Notes: generated by a model from the letters alone, not told the origin. A stretch of 64,000 nt of DNA from Sthenelais limicola (GCA_942159475.1 OW804094.1:61438966-61502965), one strand, 5' to 3'. Shown: positions 33,065 through 45,407, counted from the stretch's first letter. A program made the numbers and translations.

Positions 33065-33609
33065 ATGTCGGAACAAGGTTCTTCTGTGGCGGACTTGGTG
33101 AAGGAGATACAGAAAAACAATGATCGAATAATGCAAAGTGCAAAGAATTTTGTTGAAACAACAGAGCGAATTGGCAAGGTGGAAAGAGAAAAGGTATCCA
33201 TAATTAAAGATGGAATCAAGAATCTTGCAAAATTGATGGAAAAAAGGTTGGCGAGAATGAAGGCATCCGCGAAGCCTAGTGTGGGGGTTCATGTAAATAG
33301 AGAGGTGAAAACGGAACGAGAAAGTACAGAAGACTCGTCACCAGACTCTTCTGTCCATGAACCACCAAGTTACACCAACTTAAGTGCTGAAAGTACAGCA
33401 GTGGGAGGTGCTAAGCCGAAACGAAACAATCCCTTCGCCACAGATTTTTGTGATGACCCTAGAGCACCATTATTACCAGAAGTAACGTGGGGGGCTGGTA
33501 AACCGCCATATTATTCAGATCCCTTGGTGCCGCTCCCTTATAATCCTAACTTTGACTATTTAAGTCCGCAAGGAGCCAAGGAGGAATTGCTCAGGCAAAG
33601 TGTGGACAT
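33065..33609 (+). pseudogene. gag: Element 2 gag, N-terminal part, split by the LINE
   Basis: Starts at the ATG at 33065 with a coiled-coil N-terminus homologous to Element 1 gag (DLVKEIQKNNDRIMQSAKNF and a later PPYYSDPLVPLPYNPNFDY). The reading frame enters the LINE tail at 33610. The GACAT target duplication (33605-33609 and 40935-40939) shows where the gene was cut. Confidence 0.85.
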
Positions 33610-34338
33610 ATATATATATATAATAATTTTTATTCAGTAAAATCATTACAGAATGGGATGTTCCTTCTACGGATAGTTCTTCCCGGACAACCTTAACAAA
33701 TCAAATCATACAGTAATAAATCATGACATTTTTTATTTCACATGGAACATGTATACAGACATAGTCTTTTCGTACTCACTGTACACTAGACTTTTACAAT
33801 TTGTATTCTGCTCTTAGTTAAATTTTTACACACTTATATAAATATAGATAGCATATTGTTGAGAGAATTATCGCTGTTGTCGTTTACATCAACTGACCTC
33901 CCTGTACTAGGATGCTTTCGTTACGATCAATCAGCATAACACTTACTTCTTATATTATCCATTGTTTTACTAAAAGTGACGAGTTAAAGTATTTTCACCT
34001 TTTTTTTTTAGCTTATAATTGCAATTTTACTATCTCGAAGAGATATTTCTAGTTTTATTCATACTGTGCAATAGTGTATATACAATATAATGTTAATTTT
34101 TTTTCTTTTTCGAATGAGAGCCTCCCTGAACTGGGTGGGCATAATCACATATTTTCCCCTGTACTGGGTAACAACAATTCACATTTCACATTACACATTT
34201 CAATGGTTAAACAGAGACAATAAAATTATAATTCCCACCCCAAAACTTAGAATGTTATCCCTCCCATCGAAATAAGTCGATCTTAGGTATCATAGATCTT
34301 ACTAGTCTATTTTCGTCCCCCCACCCTCAACCATCTTA
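33610..34338 (-). other. LINE 3' UTR and (TA)n tail
   Basis: Non-coding sequence between the ORF2 stop and the insertion site, ending in TATATATATA on the minus strand. No gene is seen in it. Confidence 0.7.
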
Positions 34339-37245
34339 TTAAATAACAATACTCGTTTCCAGGTCTGTAGAAATATATTGATCAACCTCAGAGGGATATG
34401 TATTCTTCAGATAGGTCTTAAAATGTTTCCTGGTTTTTATAGATCTTGCCTTGCTATTCAGATCATTCCACAACATTGGAATTTTATAGACATATGATTT
34501 TTTGAACACTTCATTTTTTGGTAAAGGCACTTTCAGTTTGATACCATCGTTTAGGCTCCTAAGGTTAACTTTCCTAATGTCTAGATTTTCATTAGATAGA
34601 GTTCTCCTAAATGCCAACTCTGTAACATGGCCATTTCTCCTCGTTAGTAAGGATGGCATGTTAAGGTTTATGTGAATCTCTCTCGTACTAGTGTACTTTG
34701 GTAAATTCAATGCAATTTTAAAAGAAGAATTTTGTAACGACTGGAGCCTATCTAAGTATTGCTGAGGTGCTCCCAGATAAAAGATATCGCCATAATCAAT
34801 ATGAGGTAAGATTGTTGTTTTGTATATCAATAGTAAAGTTGGTGTATCACATACTTTATATAGTTTAGACAAGGCTTTTACTTTTAACTTAACAACATTG
34901 ATCTTTCTTTCCAAGAAAACTTTAAAATTCAGCTGTCGATCTATATCGACCCCCAGGTACTTGTAACTTTCTACAGAATCAAGTTTAATGTCATTAATAC
35001 AATAATCTGGTTTCTGGTCAACATTATTCCTAAGCCCAATAGTTAGAGCTTTACATTTTTTGACATTGAGTGAAATTTTATTTATAGCACACCATTTGTA
35101 TATATTGTTTAAATCTTCCTGAATATCCGCAACCTTACAGGTTTTCCTATCTTTATTTAAATAAATCACCGTATCATCGGCAAAGTGTTGTATCCTACAT
35201 TTTTTCACTACCCTATGCAGATCATTAATGTACAGGATAAAGAGCAATGGTCCTAGAGAGGTCCCCTGGGGTACCCCGCAGGTGACCTCCCTAGAATTGG
35301 AGATGTTACCGTCAACGACTACATTTTGCGTACGACCATTTAAGTAATCTTTGAACCAATCATAAGAATTATTTAATATTCCAAAATTTTGCATTTTCCG
35401 AAGTAATAAATCATGATTAACAGTATTAAAAGCTTTTTTGAAATCTAAAAATACCAAATCCGTCAAAAGTTTAGTATTAATATTATTATATGTATATTGA
35501 AATAAGTTATCTAATGCGTCGTTGATCGACCTCCCACTCCTAAATCCGTATTGTTCATCACATAGTAAATTATTTGCTTCGAGAAACCCAGCCAGTTGTC
35601 CTTGTACGCAGCTCTCAAGTATTTTAGACGGTAATGATATACAAGAAATAGGTCTATAATTTCCGGGAGATGTTTTTGCCCCTTCCTTATATAAAGGGGT
35701 TACCGTTGCTGCCTTAAAATCTTTAGGTACAGTAGAGGTTTGCAGGGATAAGTTGAACAAGTACGCAAACTGCTGACTGAGTATTCTCATGCATGGTTTT
35801 AATATTTTGGTGGGTAAGAACTTTATGCCAGAGGCTTTGGAGTTTCCGACCTTTTTTAGTGCCAATTCAACCGAGATATTAGTGATATTCTTAAAGTCAA
35901 AGCTAGGAATGATAACAGAAGGATTATCCTTCTCTACTTCATCAGATCTATAATTATTATTAATGTTTCTAGCAAGCTCCGGTCCAATATTAATAAAATA
36001 TTCATTAAATTCGTTCGCAGCTTCCATACCTACTAATTTTTCACCATTCGAATTAGATAAAGTGATGTCTTTATCTGAGCTTCTACATTTATCTTTGGAC
36101 ATAATAGGTTTTATTAAGTCCCAAAATTTCTGAGGATTAGCTTTATTCTGAAGGATCTGATTTTTCAAGTAGTCATTCTTTGCTTTTTTAACTTCCTCAT
36201 TCATCCTACATCTCAAGGCCTTGGCCTTTTTCCAGTCTTCATTTATTCCAGTACCTTTGGCTTTCTTATAAGCCTTGTCACGAATTTTAGAAAGATTTAT
36301 CAAATTAATGGTGTACCACTCCGGTGTTTTTTTCACCATTTTAAATTTCTTAATTGGGCACATACGATCTAAGTAATGGATAATTCTAGAGTATAACAGA
36401 TCCCATGCTACATCTACATCACGCTGTTGATAGTAATCTGTCCAGTCTAGATCCCTTAATATTTCTTGTAAAATTTTGATATCGAGGTTTTTTGTATTCC
36501 TGGCTTCAAAAGTTTTGAAAGTATATCTATTTCTTATTTTCTTAATTTGTATAAATACTGGTAGGTGATCGCTTATATTTATATTTATAGATCCACTTTC
36601 GTTAACATATCTGGAGTTTGTATAAATGTGATCTATTTTTTATTTGGATTTACTGCTAATTCTAGTATGAACTTTTATTTTCTGATGCAGATTAAACTTA
36701 TTCAACAGCGTGTTGAATCTGTTTGCATTCCTGGTTCTATCACTCTCTATAATATCCGAATCATAATTAAAGTCACCAAGCACTATGACATCCTTGATGG
36801 AATCCACAGAATTTATGGCTCCATCAAGTTTGTCCAGTGCATCATGGTATTCCCCTTGTGGGGGTTTATGAACATTAAATATCATCTTGTTTCGCATGGA
36901 TTGTTTTAAAATTTCGAAGACCTGAAACTCAATATTTTTTCCTGAATGGGAGAGTTCAGAATATTCCTCTACCCTAACCTCAAGAGACTCATGAACATAT
37001 GTAATTAACCCACCTCCCTTCTTTTTTAATTTTCTATCTTGTCTTATAATCTTATAGTCATCAATCTTTATCTCACTTTCGATTGTATTCTTGTTTAGCC
37101 ATGTTTCCTGTATGGAAATAACATGCGGTGCTAATTCGCGTACTTCTTGTCTTATTTGGTCTATTTTGTTAAGTAAACTTCTAACATTCCATGAAATGAT
37201 CTTAAGTCCCTTGAGGTTTTTTACATGTTCTGAACTATAATCCAT
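34339..37245 (-). CDS. LINE ORF2: apurinic-type endonuclease plus reverse transcriptase, one in-frame stop
   Basis: One frame of 968 codons from the ATG at 37245 to 34339, broken only by TAA at 36642-36640. The endonuclease part has LKIISWNVRSLLNK, VISIQETWL, KKGGGLITYV, VIVLGDFN and, after the stop, ISDHLPVFI, which matches the APE-like fold. The RT part has YRPISCISLPSKI, EQYGFRSGRS, FLDFKKAFNTVNHDLL, GVPQGTSLGPLLFILYINDL and the catalytic FADDT. It would nick target DNA and prime reverse transcription there. The RT blocks look CR1/L2-like. A single change from active-looking sequence suggests a young copy. Confidence 0.9.
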
Positions 37246-38000
37246 CGAATTTTGATAGTTGTACCAACCCCCCTAACCCCCCTATCATTCCCCATATGCA
37301 TCTACCTTTCTTAGTTTTTCGTTGCATTATCCCTACACAGTAAACACAGAAATATACATTTACAATCGTTAAACCGATCCCACATTGAGTTCTGTCGTTT
37401 TGACATTTGCTGAACAAATAAACAATTATAACAATACTAAATACACCATAAGTGTCACCTATGTCTCTCTCTCTTGTGTTATTGTCAGCCAGAATATTAC
37501 GGCTTGAGAGAGATTTTACGGGCGATGAGAGAAGGGGTTAATTTTGTAATTATATAATGATAACATCAGCACTTAGCTATTTAGACTAAGTAATTATAGT
37601 GATGTCTTTTAATTGTATTGTCTCACTGTTTCAATGTACAGAAAATTTCGATTTATTTACTGGAAGGGGTAGGCTGTGGCTGTAAGAGATCAATAATTAT
37701 CAGAAAAGATCCCATTCCGATATCGGGCTCCCAAGAGCTCCTGTTTCAGAATCGGATCCTTTCGTCAAACAGATTTCTCAAGCACATCGCCATGAAGCCC
37801 AAGTACACGTATTCTCAGTACATTATAATATGATAATTAATTATATAGCATGTGGTATAACGGTAATCAGCAATAATCCTGGTGACTAAAATATTACTTA
37901 TTATACAGCTTTTACTTTGTTCCCTGAATTTAGGCTCCAAAGAGCTCAATTCTCAGAGTAAAAATATAAGTGTTTGTTTGTTTTTGGAGTTGTAATCCTC
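37246..38000 (-). other. Spacer between SGNH ORF and ORF2 of the LINE
   Basis: 755 bp without a credible ORF. It has two similar blocks about 195 bases apart (GGCTCCCAAGAGCTC near 37,726 and GGCTCCAAAGAGCTC near 37,933 on the plus strand). A spacer this long is unusual inside a LINE and might hold an internal start signal. Confidence 0.5.
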
Positions 38001-38738
38001 CTAGGCTGATACTTGAACTTTCCTATAGGCTTTCACCACTTGGATGACGACTTTTTCCCTTAATTCGTCCGTCAGATGACAGCCGTCTTCACTCAACTTG
38101 TGGTATTCGTTGGTGAAGGTGGGTAGATTAGTTGTTTTATGGTATCTCCCCGATCTTCTCATATGTACCAGAGTTCCTATGTATGGTGTTGGGGCCTGAT
38201 GTAACTTGTTATTGGCCTTTGCTGTAGTGTTGTACGAATGGATAAGCCTATTCAAGGTGTCTTGATCTTCCTGTATTACTCTGATCTTGCTTGGTGTTAA
38301 TAATCTATTGAGTCTTGGTGATGTTTGGGAGTTAAATACATTCAGCTGAACTAAATCAACACCAATAGTGGTGCCGAATGATATAGTAGGTGATGACACT
38401 GCTGAAGGGAGATAACTCAGGATCAGATTTCTGGCTGTTTCGAAATCTTGATCTGCGTCAGACGATAATAGGGTAGGACATCTATATTGTAGACTCACCT
38501 CCTTCGTTAAATTATGTCTTTGTGTAATATTACATATTCCCGATAAAATGATGATAACACTGGGCCTTTCAGTCATAATGATGTTTCTGGCCTTCCTGAC
38601 TAATTGAATGGTATTCGCTCCCTTGGCAACAAAGACCGTACAGTTTATATCAGGCTCCCTCGCTGACATAATGTTAGTGAGGCCCGTTGCTCTGGAATCT
38701 CCGAGTAACAAAAGATCTATGTGGTGTAAAGCCGCCAT
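38001..38738 (-). CDS. LINE-encoded SGNH/GDSL-like esterase
   Basis: 245 codons from the ATG at 38738. Hydrolase blocks are visible: LLLLGDSRATGL near residue 10 (Ser nucleophile block), IIILSGICNIT near residue 65 (Gly/Asn block) and LSEDGCHLTDELR near residue 222 (Asp/His block). CR1/L2-clade LINEs are known to carry such an esterase in ORF1; here it stands as its own ORF, 47 bases after the ORF1 stop and in another frame. Proposed roles in that family concern lipid or membrane interaction and are not proven. It could be joined to ORF1 if the boundary reflects a frameshift, but both ends look natural. Confidence 0.75.
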   Translation of the reverse strand: MAALHHIDLLLLGDSRATGLTNIMSAREPDINCTVFVAKGANTIQLVRKARNIIMTERPSVIIILSGICNITQRHNLTKEVSLQYRCPTLLSSDADQDFETARNLILSYLPSAVSSPTISFGTTIGVDLVQLNVFNSQTSPRLNRLLTPSKIRVIQEDQDTLNRLIHSYNTTAKANNKLHQAPTPYIGTLVHMRRSGRYHKTTNLPTFTNEYHKLSEDGCHLTDELREKVVIQVVKAYRKVQVSA

Positions 38739-38785
38739 AACAGCAGATGAAAGGTGTTCGTAGTATCTTTATGGAGGCAGTTTAG

Positions 38786-40777
38786 TTATTTATCTTCTGT
38801 GGAAAGCTCTCTACGAATGTCACTCAGAATATTGCCGAAGGCGTTCTCACCTTTAAAGCTTCGGACCTTTAGCGGTACTCGTCCGCCATTTGCGACTATA
38901 ACACCTCGGGCATTTCTGCCAACACCCCATTTCCTGTTGGAGGTTATCTCGTAAAATCCCTTGATCTCGGGATCCATTAATCTCTCTTTTAATATTTCTG
39001 ACTGTTTGAATTTTTCAAGCACAATTTCCTTCAAAATCCTACATTCTCTCGCTTCCCACTCTCGCATCTGTTGCGAGGTAACATGTCGGCACAGTTTTCC
39101 GCCGATTCTCTTTGCGGCCACTGGGTTTGGCGCCTCAAAGATTTGGCGAGCAAGGTGGGGGAGGCCTAGGAATTTTGCCTTAGCGCTTTGATAAGCGTGT
39201 TCTACCGTTGGATATTCATTATCATCGTACTTGACAGGAGAAGGGTGGAAATTTGAAAAACAGCTATGAATGCCTTGAAAACCGATGCCCCCGTTATCAG
39301 TCGGTATGTGTACCACATCAGACGGTCGACAACCCGCCGGCAGATAGTACAAGTCGATAGAGGAGAAAGAACTAGTACTGGTTTGTATATGACCGAGAAC
39401 TAATTTTGCGTCGACATTCTTGAGGCGTAATAACCTGTAACAGTTTACTACCATTTGATAGTTTGGATTTTTCGGGTCAGGTTTGAACCTGTTGAACCAT
39501 AGATTGTACCCCGCGTGTTTCCTCAATTCTCTAGCTTTGTTTATAATCATTTTCTTCTTCTCCATTGAATCAACCTCCACATATATGGCTCTTGTAACCT
39601 TCATTTTCGGGATTCCTACCCTATATGCAACTATTTTGTCTTCATTTTTTATGGTGACTTTAGATCCCAGCAGATTTCTAATTATATGATCGGTATTTTC
39701 AGGGAACTGTTTAAGATCTACGGCTTCGTCACTATCAGGAAGAAGGCAAGGCTGAGGGGAGCGGTGCTGCCACCTCTCGGGGACACCTTCAATCAACAAA
39801 TGGGCCGAGTCATCGAGCTTAGCAGCAATGGCGTCCTTAGCAACCGATGGGACTTTAGGTTGGTTCAATAAATCTGTCGCCAAACCATTAATCCTGTTAT
39901 CAAAGCCCTTGATTTCCTCCCCTACAGCATTTATTTTCTCAAGATTTTCAGCGATTGTTTGTCTGAGATCAAGAACCGAATCGTTAATGTCCTCGTCAAG
40001 TTTCGAGATAGCTTGTAATGCGGCCTTGTCAACAAACGTATCACCCGCCCTAGTGACAGGGTGATCTTCAGTCGAGATTCCATCAAATTTCCCAGAAAAA
40101 CCAATAATATCATTTTTGACTGGTGATGTTTCAATGTCTTTCAGTCTACTGTTCAGATTTGTATAATTTATTTGAATCCAGTCTAGATTGTTGTTTAGTT
40201 TTCTAGAGATTGTATTGTACTTAAACGATATGTCTCCTAGCTCTTTTTTTAGCGCTCGATTCTCTTTCCATACTGATTTATCGTCACCAATATTCCCAAT
40301 CCTATCAAGTACTTCAATTGTTATTTTCTCTGTCAGATATTTTTCATAGTCAATGCCTGTTTGCGACTGAGAGTCAGTTTTATCTACTGACAGATACAAG
40401 TTATTTTTTGGAGTGGGTTGGCGCGATCCGCCATTGGCCCCCAACTCCGAGGTGTCATCACTCTGTCCATTCTGTTGTAAGTCATTTTCAGTGAGATTTG
40501 GAATTACCTTATCAGGCTCCGGAGAGTCTATTCTGTCTTCCTCTTCCAAATTGCTGAAATCTTCGAAAATCAGGAGGCTATTCTGTCCAATTTTCCCCGG
40601 AGATTTTCCAGGGCCCTCTACAAACTGTAGCAATGGGACGTTACGCAGGTCGTCACGCAGGTCCAGGTTTGGATCGTCCATCTTGGGTCGGTAGAATGTC
40701 CAAAATTCTTTCGAGAATATCTCAGCAAATATTGTGAAGATTTGCAGAAAAAATTTGTGTAGTAGGTCTATGATCAT
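38786..40777 (-). CDS. LINE ORF1 with coiled coil, RRM-like region and C-terminal NADAR (YbiA-like) domain
   Basis: 663 codons. An acidic N-terminus is followed by coiled-coil segments (about residues 160-310) and an RRM-like region with YRVGIPKMKVTRAIYVEV (about 370-430), as in L1-type ORF1 RNA chaperones. Residues about 500-625 form a convincing NADAR domain: CFSNFHPSPVKYDDNEYPTV, EHAYQSAKA, IFEAPNPVAAKRIGGKL, EWEARECRILKEIVLEKF and RKWGVGRNARG. NADAR/YbiA proteins are N-glycosidases linked to riboflavin-intermediate damage and ADP-ribose chemistry. The conserved EH...Q, W...R and WGxG positions are kept, so activity is plausible. The ORF is intact. Whether this fusion is already described I cannot say. 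Confidence 0.8.
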   Translation of the reverse strand: MIIDLLHKFFLQIFTIFAEIFSKEFWTFYRPKMDDPNLDLRDDLRNVPLLQFVEGPGKSPGKIGQNSLLIFEDFSNLEEEDRIDSPEPDKVIPNLTENDLQQNGQSDDTSELGANGGSRQPTPKNNLYLSVDKTDSQSQTGIDYEKYLTEKITIEVLDRIGNIGDDKSVWKENRALKKELGDISFKYNTISRKLNNNLDWIQINYTNLNSRLKDIETSPVKNDIIGFSGKFDGISTEDHPVTRAGDTFVDKAALQAISKLDEDINDSVLDLRQTIAENLEKINAVGEEIKGFDNRINGLATDLLNQPKVPSVAKDAIAAKLDDSAHLLIEGVPERWQHRSPQPCLLPDSDEAVDLKQFPENTDHIIRNLLGSKVTIKNEDKIVAYRVGIPKMKVTRAIYVEVDSMEKKKMIINKARELRKHAGYNLWFNRFKPDPKNPNYQMVVNCYRLLRLKNVDAKLVLGHIQTSTSSFSSIDLYYLPAGCRPSDVVHIPTDNGGIGFQGIHSCFSNFHPSPVKYDDNEYPTVEHAYQSAKAKFLGLPHLARQIFEAPNPVAAKRIGGKLCRHVTSQQMREWEARECRILKEIVLEKFKQSEILKERLMDPEIKGFYEITSNRKWGVGRNARGVIVANGGRVPLKVRSFKGENAFGNILSDIRRELSTEDK

Positions 40778-40934
40778 TTATGAAGCTGTGTTCGATTTCA
40801 AAGCTGATCTAGATAGACTTTCCTTCTCTAAACATCCTCAAATCTCCAGCGAGCGATCGTTAGCCCATTTTGAGTCTTGGACGTTTCAGTAGTTCTCAAA
40901 AAAGAACAGCAGAATTGCAGGTAGCAATTTGAGA

Positions 40935-42510
40935 GACATTGTTAGTAAAGAGTTGCAAAGAACACAGGCTGCTCTTAGAACGGCGGAAGATGATACCCTG
41001 AGGGCAGTTCAGGATATGAGAAGTGATTGGGAACGGACAAATGACAAAATGTTGAAAGATGCTGAAGATAGATACGAGGCTAGAATAAGTGCACTAAAGA
41101 TAGCATGGGAGGATGGCACGCGACGGAGAGTAAAAGCTGCAGAAACAGAGAACAAAGATACAATCATTGCATTGCAAAACGACTGGAAAAATGCGCAGCA
41201 AAACATGGAAAAGAGAGATCAGCAAAGGAACGAATTTGTAGTAAAGGAGAGAGAGAAGCACAACCAGGAGTTGGATGAGCTAAAAAGGGAACTGGAGGAA
41301 GAGAGGCGAGCAAGAGCCAGGGCAAATAGAAAAGAAGAAAGCGACCGGGAGGAGTGGGAGAGAGCGGAACCAAATGAGGGAAGCAAGAGCAGACTGGCTG
41401 GCGTCAGAGATGGATAAGCTGAAAATAGAACATGACAAGGAGAGTGCCCAATTTAGAGATGCGTCTATGCGATACAAACAAGACCGGAAACACCTTACAG
41501 AGCTGGTCAAGAATCTGACTAACGTCGGAGGGGATGAGCAGCCTAAAAATAGAATACCTCGTACACCACACAGAGCAACCCAGCAGCCAGCAAAAATGGG
41601 GGCTGGTAGCACGATTTGCTCCCTGGATTCGGGCAACATAACTGAAATGTATAGGCTACCTAATGTGCTCCCAACGTTTGCCTCTGCACAAACAGAAAAG
41701 TGGTCGGAGAAGTCTAACGGAGGGGGAGGGGCAGCAATGCAACACTTCATTAGAGGACCAGAGAATTTTTGCCACTCAACAGCCACCAGGAATGTGTCCG
41801 AATTCCTGACCGAATATGAAGATTATGCAAGTGCCTTGGGCATACCTGAGTCATACTGGCTCCAGGGGCTAGCAGGTAGATTGGAGGGATCAGCAAAAGC
41901 TTATTACCAACAGGTCGCATCAGTATCAGCTAGAAAAAGGGGTACAGTGTCGTACTCGGATATTAAGGCCAAATTCCTGAGTAAGTTTCAAGAAATGCCA
42001 TACAGTGAAGTAAAGGATGACTATTCGCGTCGACGACAGGAATCAGGTGAAAGTGTGGAAACCTATGCAGATGCTATGCTGGTATTGTTAGCAAGAACAT
42101 CGCTGCATGAGGATGAAAAATTGAAAGCTTTCATAGCAGGTCTGAAGGATGGGTTGGCGGAGAGAGTTCTGACAGAAGCTCCTCGTACCTGCGAGGAAGC
42201 TAGAAGAGCGGCCAGGAAACATGAGCTGTCGGATGAACAAAATGAGAAAGCTCTGAGACTTCACCTAGTGGGATCCACACATTCAATGATAGCCTCTCTG
42301 GCGATGAAAGGTTATGATATTACTCCCAGTAATGTTAGCACACGTCCAAGGGCCCTCGAACATCTACCCTCAGGGGAAAGAGAATGGACTCCAAGGAGAG
42401 AAGAAGGGGAGAGACGCCAGGAGAGAGATAAGAATAAGAAGGCCGACTTACAGCCAACAAAAACAACTGTTGTTGTCAAAAACGGAGTGTATCGGCAGAA
42501 TTTTCAGTAG
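40935..42510 (+). pseudogene. gag: Element 2 gag, remaining part, with a deletion/frameshift
   Basis: Coding resumes at the second GACAT (DIVSKELQRTQAAL ...) and matches Element 1 gag from VISRELRRTQDAL onward. A deletion near 41,350-41,390 shifts the frame to 41374-42510. That part holds the capsid-like region (GPENFCHSTATRNVSEF, YWLQGLAGRLEGSAKAYY, LKAFIAGLKDGLAERVL) and a basic tail ending VYRQNFQ. There is no zinc knuckle, as in Element 1. Confidence 0.85.
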
Positions 42511-42524
42511 AAGAGCCGGTTGGA

Positions 42525-45407
42525 ATGTCGCCAGCCATACCGGCAGAAGGAGATGACCAATCTGAAGATGATGGGAACCAGAATTCAATTTCAATAAATA
42601 CTACTAAAACAAGTATGAGAGAGGAGAAGGGAACACAGGAGGTGCAGGAGATGGCCTCCCGGGAAAGAGATGTGACAAGAGCAATAAGGAAGAGATGGAA
42701 CCAGAAAAGAAGAAGATGGAAGTTACAGGAAGAAAAAAGGGAGAAGCGTGAAAAGGATAAAGCAACGCAGAAATTGAAACTTCAGACGCAAGCAGATGAA
42801 GGGTTAATGTCCTTAAGAAAGCGAGGAGAGGTGACACAAAATAAAAATGAAAATTCGGAAGAGAGCGAGGATCGTTCCTCGCGACTAGTACTCCAAGATA
42901 GTGACGCGGGTAGAGTGACAGTCCAGCTTGAAAACTGCAGAACAATTTGCACAATTGGCTCGGCGAAAATCAATTGCCTGGTGGACACTGGTGCTAGTAT
43001 CAGCTGCATCTCGACTGACACACTAAACCAAGTAGTGCAGCAAAAGGGGGCACTGCTTCGCCGTGTACAGACATATTTGGTTATTTACACAGCCGATGGG
43101 GGGGCGCCACAAGTCGAATGAAAGGGTGTTATTGTCTATTAACATTGGAAATGCCCATACTAACGCATGGTTTTATGTTGTGAGGGGCCTTTCCCTTCAG
43201 TGTATCATAGGGGTTGATTTCTTGAAAGCAAGAAAGGCCAAGATTGACTTCCAGATGCAGGACCCTGACCATTACACCGTTAGATTAACCAAACCGAAAA
43301 TAATACCTCCTAAATACGAATTTACTTGCATGGCGGTGGTTTCAGCACATCAAAATTTAAATCATGCAGTGGGAGTAGTTGACAATTTGAAAAGATGTGT
43401 GCAGGTCCCATTTGCGGTCAAAAGAGCCCTCGTAAGGCCCCAGCGAGGGGGGAACAATGTACCTGTTACCTTATTTAACGCAGCGAACACACCGATAAAA
43501 TTGGGAAAAGGTTCTGTTTTGGCAGCATTTTCTGTGGTCGATGAAGATGATTATGTGGTGACGGATGTTTCCAGTCAAACAGAGCAGCCGATTAATGAGG
43601 TAGGTAATGCGGCATGCAATCAGACGAGGGTTGATTACACTTTAGGCGATAAGCTGACGACGGAGCAGAAGCTGAGTATGGCGAGCCTGCTGCAGCGTTA
43701 CTGCACGGTTTTCGCCACAAAAGATTCGCCGATCTCGACAACAGATATATTCGCACACAAAATAGAACTGAAAGAAAAGTACGTGGCTCCAATCCGAAAC
43801 CCATACCGTACCAACCCTCATATGACGAAGGTACTGGAGACAATGCTAGAGGAGCAGATGCGCTTGGGCATTATCGAACGAACAAATGGCGAGTCTGAGT
43901 TTGCTTCCTGGTGGAAAAGGGGAAGGCAGCTGAAAAACAGGACAAAAAATATAGAATTGTCATAGACTACAGGAAAATCAATAAATGTATTAAAAACGAA
44001 TGTAGGGTCTTCCCCTCAGCAGATGAGACGTTGGAAAACGTCAGGGGGCTAGGGGGAAGGTTTTTCTCCAAACTGGACTGCCATTCGGGATTTTTTCAGG
44101 TGCCTTTGAGGCCCGAGGACAAGCCTAAAACTAGTTTTGTCACGCCCAAGGGGGTATACCAGTACAGAGTTATGCCCATGGGGCTTAAAACTTCACCTAA
44201 AGCATTTCATTCGGTGATTGAGAGCGTGCTGAGATATGTCCCAAATGCATTGCCATACATGGATGATGTGATTATTGCGTCACAAACATGGGAGGAACAT
44301 TTGTGACACGTGGAGGAAGTGTTGCAGGCTTTCAAAGGGGCTAAACTTAAATTCAGGGCCGAGAAATGTGCGTTTGGGTATGAAATTATGCAATTTCTGG
44401 GGTTTGTGGTTACAAAAGATGGGCTACAACCGGACCCAGAGAAGGTTCGTATAATACGTTCATACCCAATACCAAAAACTGTTAGAGAGATGAGGGCCTT
44501 CAATGGCTTAGCAAATTATTACAGGACATTTATTCCTGGGTTTGCTGACAAAATGGTCCCCTTGTATCAATTAACCAAGAAACTGGGTAGGAGGGAGCGC
44601 TTTCAGTGGAATACAGAGGCAGATAGAGCTTTCAATGCGGTGAAACGATCAATGTGCGAAGATGTAGATCTCAGATACCCAGATTATGCTAAAGAGTTCA
44701 CCATATGGTGTGATGCCAGTCGGGTAGGTATTGGCGTTGTGTTAACTCAGTTGCACGATAATTGCTTCCATAGGCCGGTTGCATTTGCAGGTAGAAGTCT
44801 GTCTTCAGCAGAACAAAATTTCTCGGCCACAGAAAAGGAACTGGCAGCCGTCCGATATGGCTTGGAGAAGTGTAAACACTATGTGCTGGGCAGCCACTTC
44901 GATGTGTACACTGATCATGCGGCATTACTGGCCTTAAACGCTAAACAGGACCTCACAGGAAGAATGGCACGATGGATCGACTGGTTCAGCAACTTTGATT
45001 TCACAATGAGGCACATCAAAGGGAAATGCAACATCACGGCCGATATTTTATCGAGAATGCCATATTTTGGGGATGGCATAACAGCTAGAGAGGAGCAGGG
45101 GGGACAACAGAGACAGGTAAGGTTTAAAGCAGTAAATCATATCCGATTCTACGATAACGATGAGATACTGGAGGCGTCGCCCATCAGAAAATATAGAAGA
45201 CCGTCTATCTTGAAAAATGGACGGCTAAGAAATAAAAGGCGAGACGAAACGGATGACACCCCTATTATTCAGGTAAGTGCACCAGAGCCAGAGAGGAACA
45301 CGGCAGTTGAGGATGATGATAATGACTTCACACAAGTCGATGGCACAGTGGTGATGTGCCTGGGCACGCCAGGAGAGCAGATAATGGTGGTTACTAATGT
45401 TTCTTAA
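42525..45407 (+). pseudogene. pol: Element 2 pol: protease, RT and RNase H; integrase lost
   Basis: The ATG at 42525 lies 14 bases after the gag stop, in the -1 frame relative to gag, as in Element 1. Protease (VDTGASISCI), RT (LPYMDDVIIAS) and RNase H (WCDASRVGIG, YTDHAALL) are present. Damage: a frameshift in a G-run near 43,100; a 10-base deletion near 43,899 compared with Element 1; TGA at 44304 where Element 1 has AGG. The frame ends at 45407 after the RNase H-to-integrase spacer, and no integrase motif follows. An internal deletion therefore removed the integrase and the start of cassette A. Confidence 0.85.

Larger units (their letters stand above)
33610..40934 (-). mobile_element. LINE (CR1/L2-like) with NADAR-ORF1, SGNH ORF and EN-RT ORF2
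   Basis: A minus-strand insertion flanked by GACAT duplications (33605-33609, 40935-40939). The 5' end is near 40934 and the 3' end is the (TA)n tail at about 33,610-33,625. The order 5' to 3' is 5' UTR, ORF1 (40777-38786), SGNH ORF (38738-38001), a 755-bp spacer, ORF2 (37245-34339) and a 3' UTR. At 7.3 kb and with apparently complete ends, it is a near-full-length copy. The clade is inferred from the RT and esterase. Confidence 0.85.

Noticed and set aside
36565..36909. Plus-strand ORF opposite the LINE endonuclease
   Set aside because: The minus strand encodes clear endonuclease blocks here.
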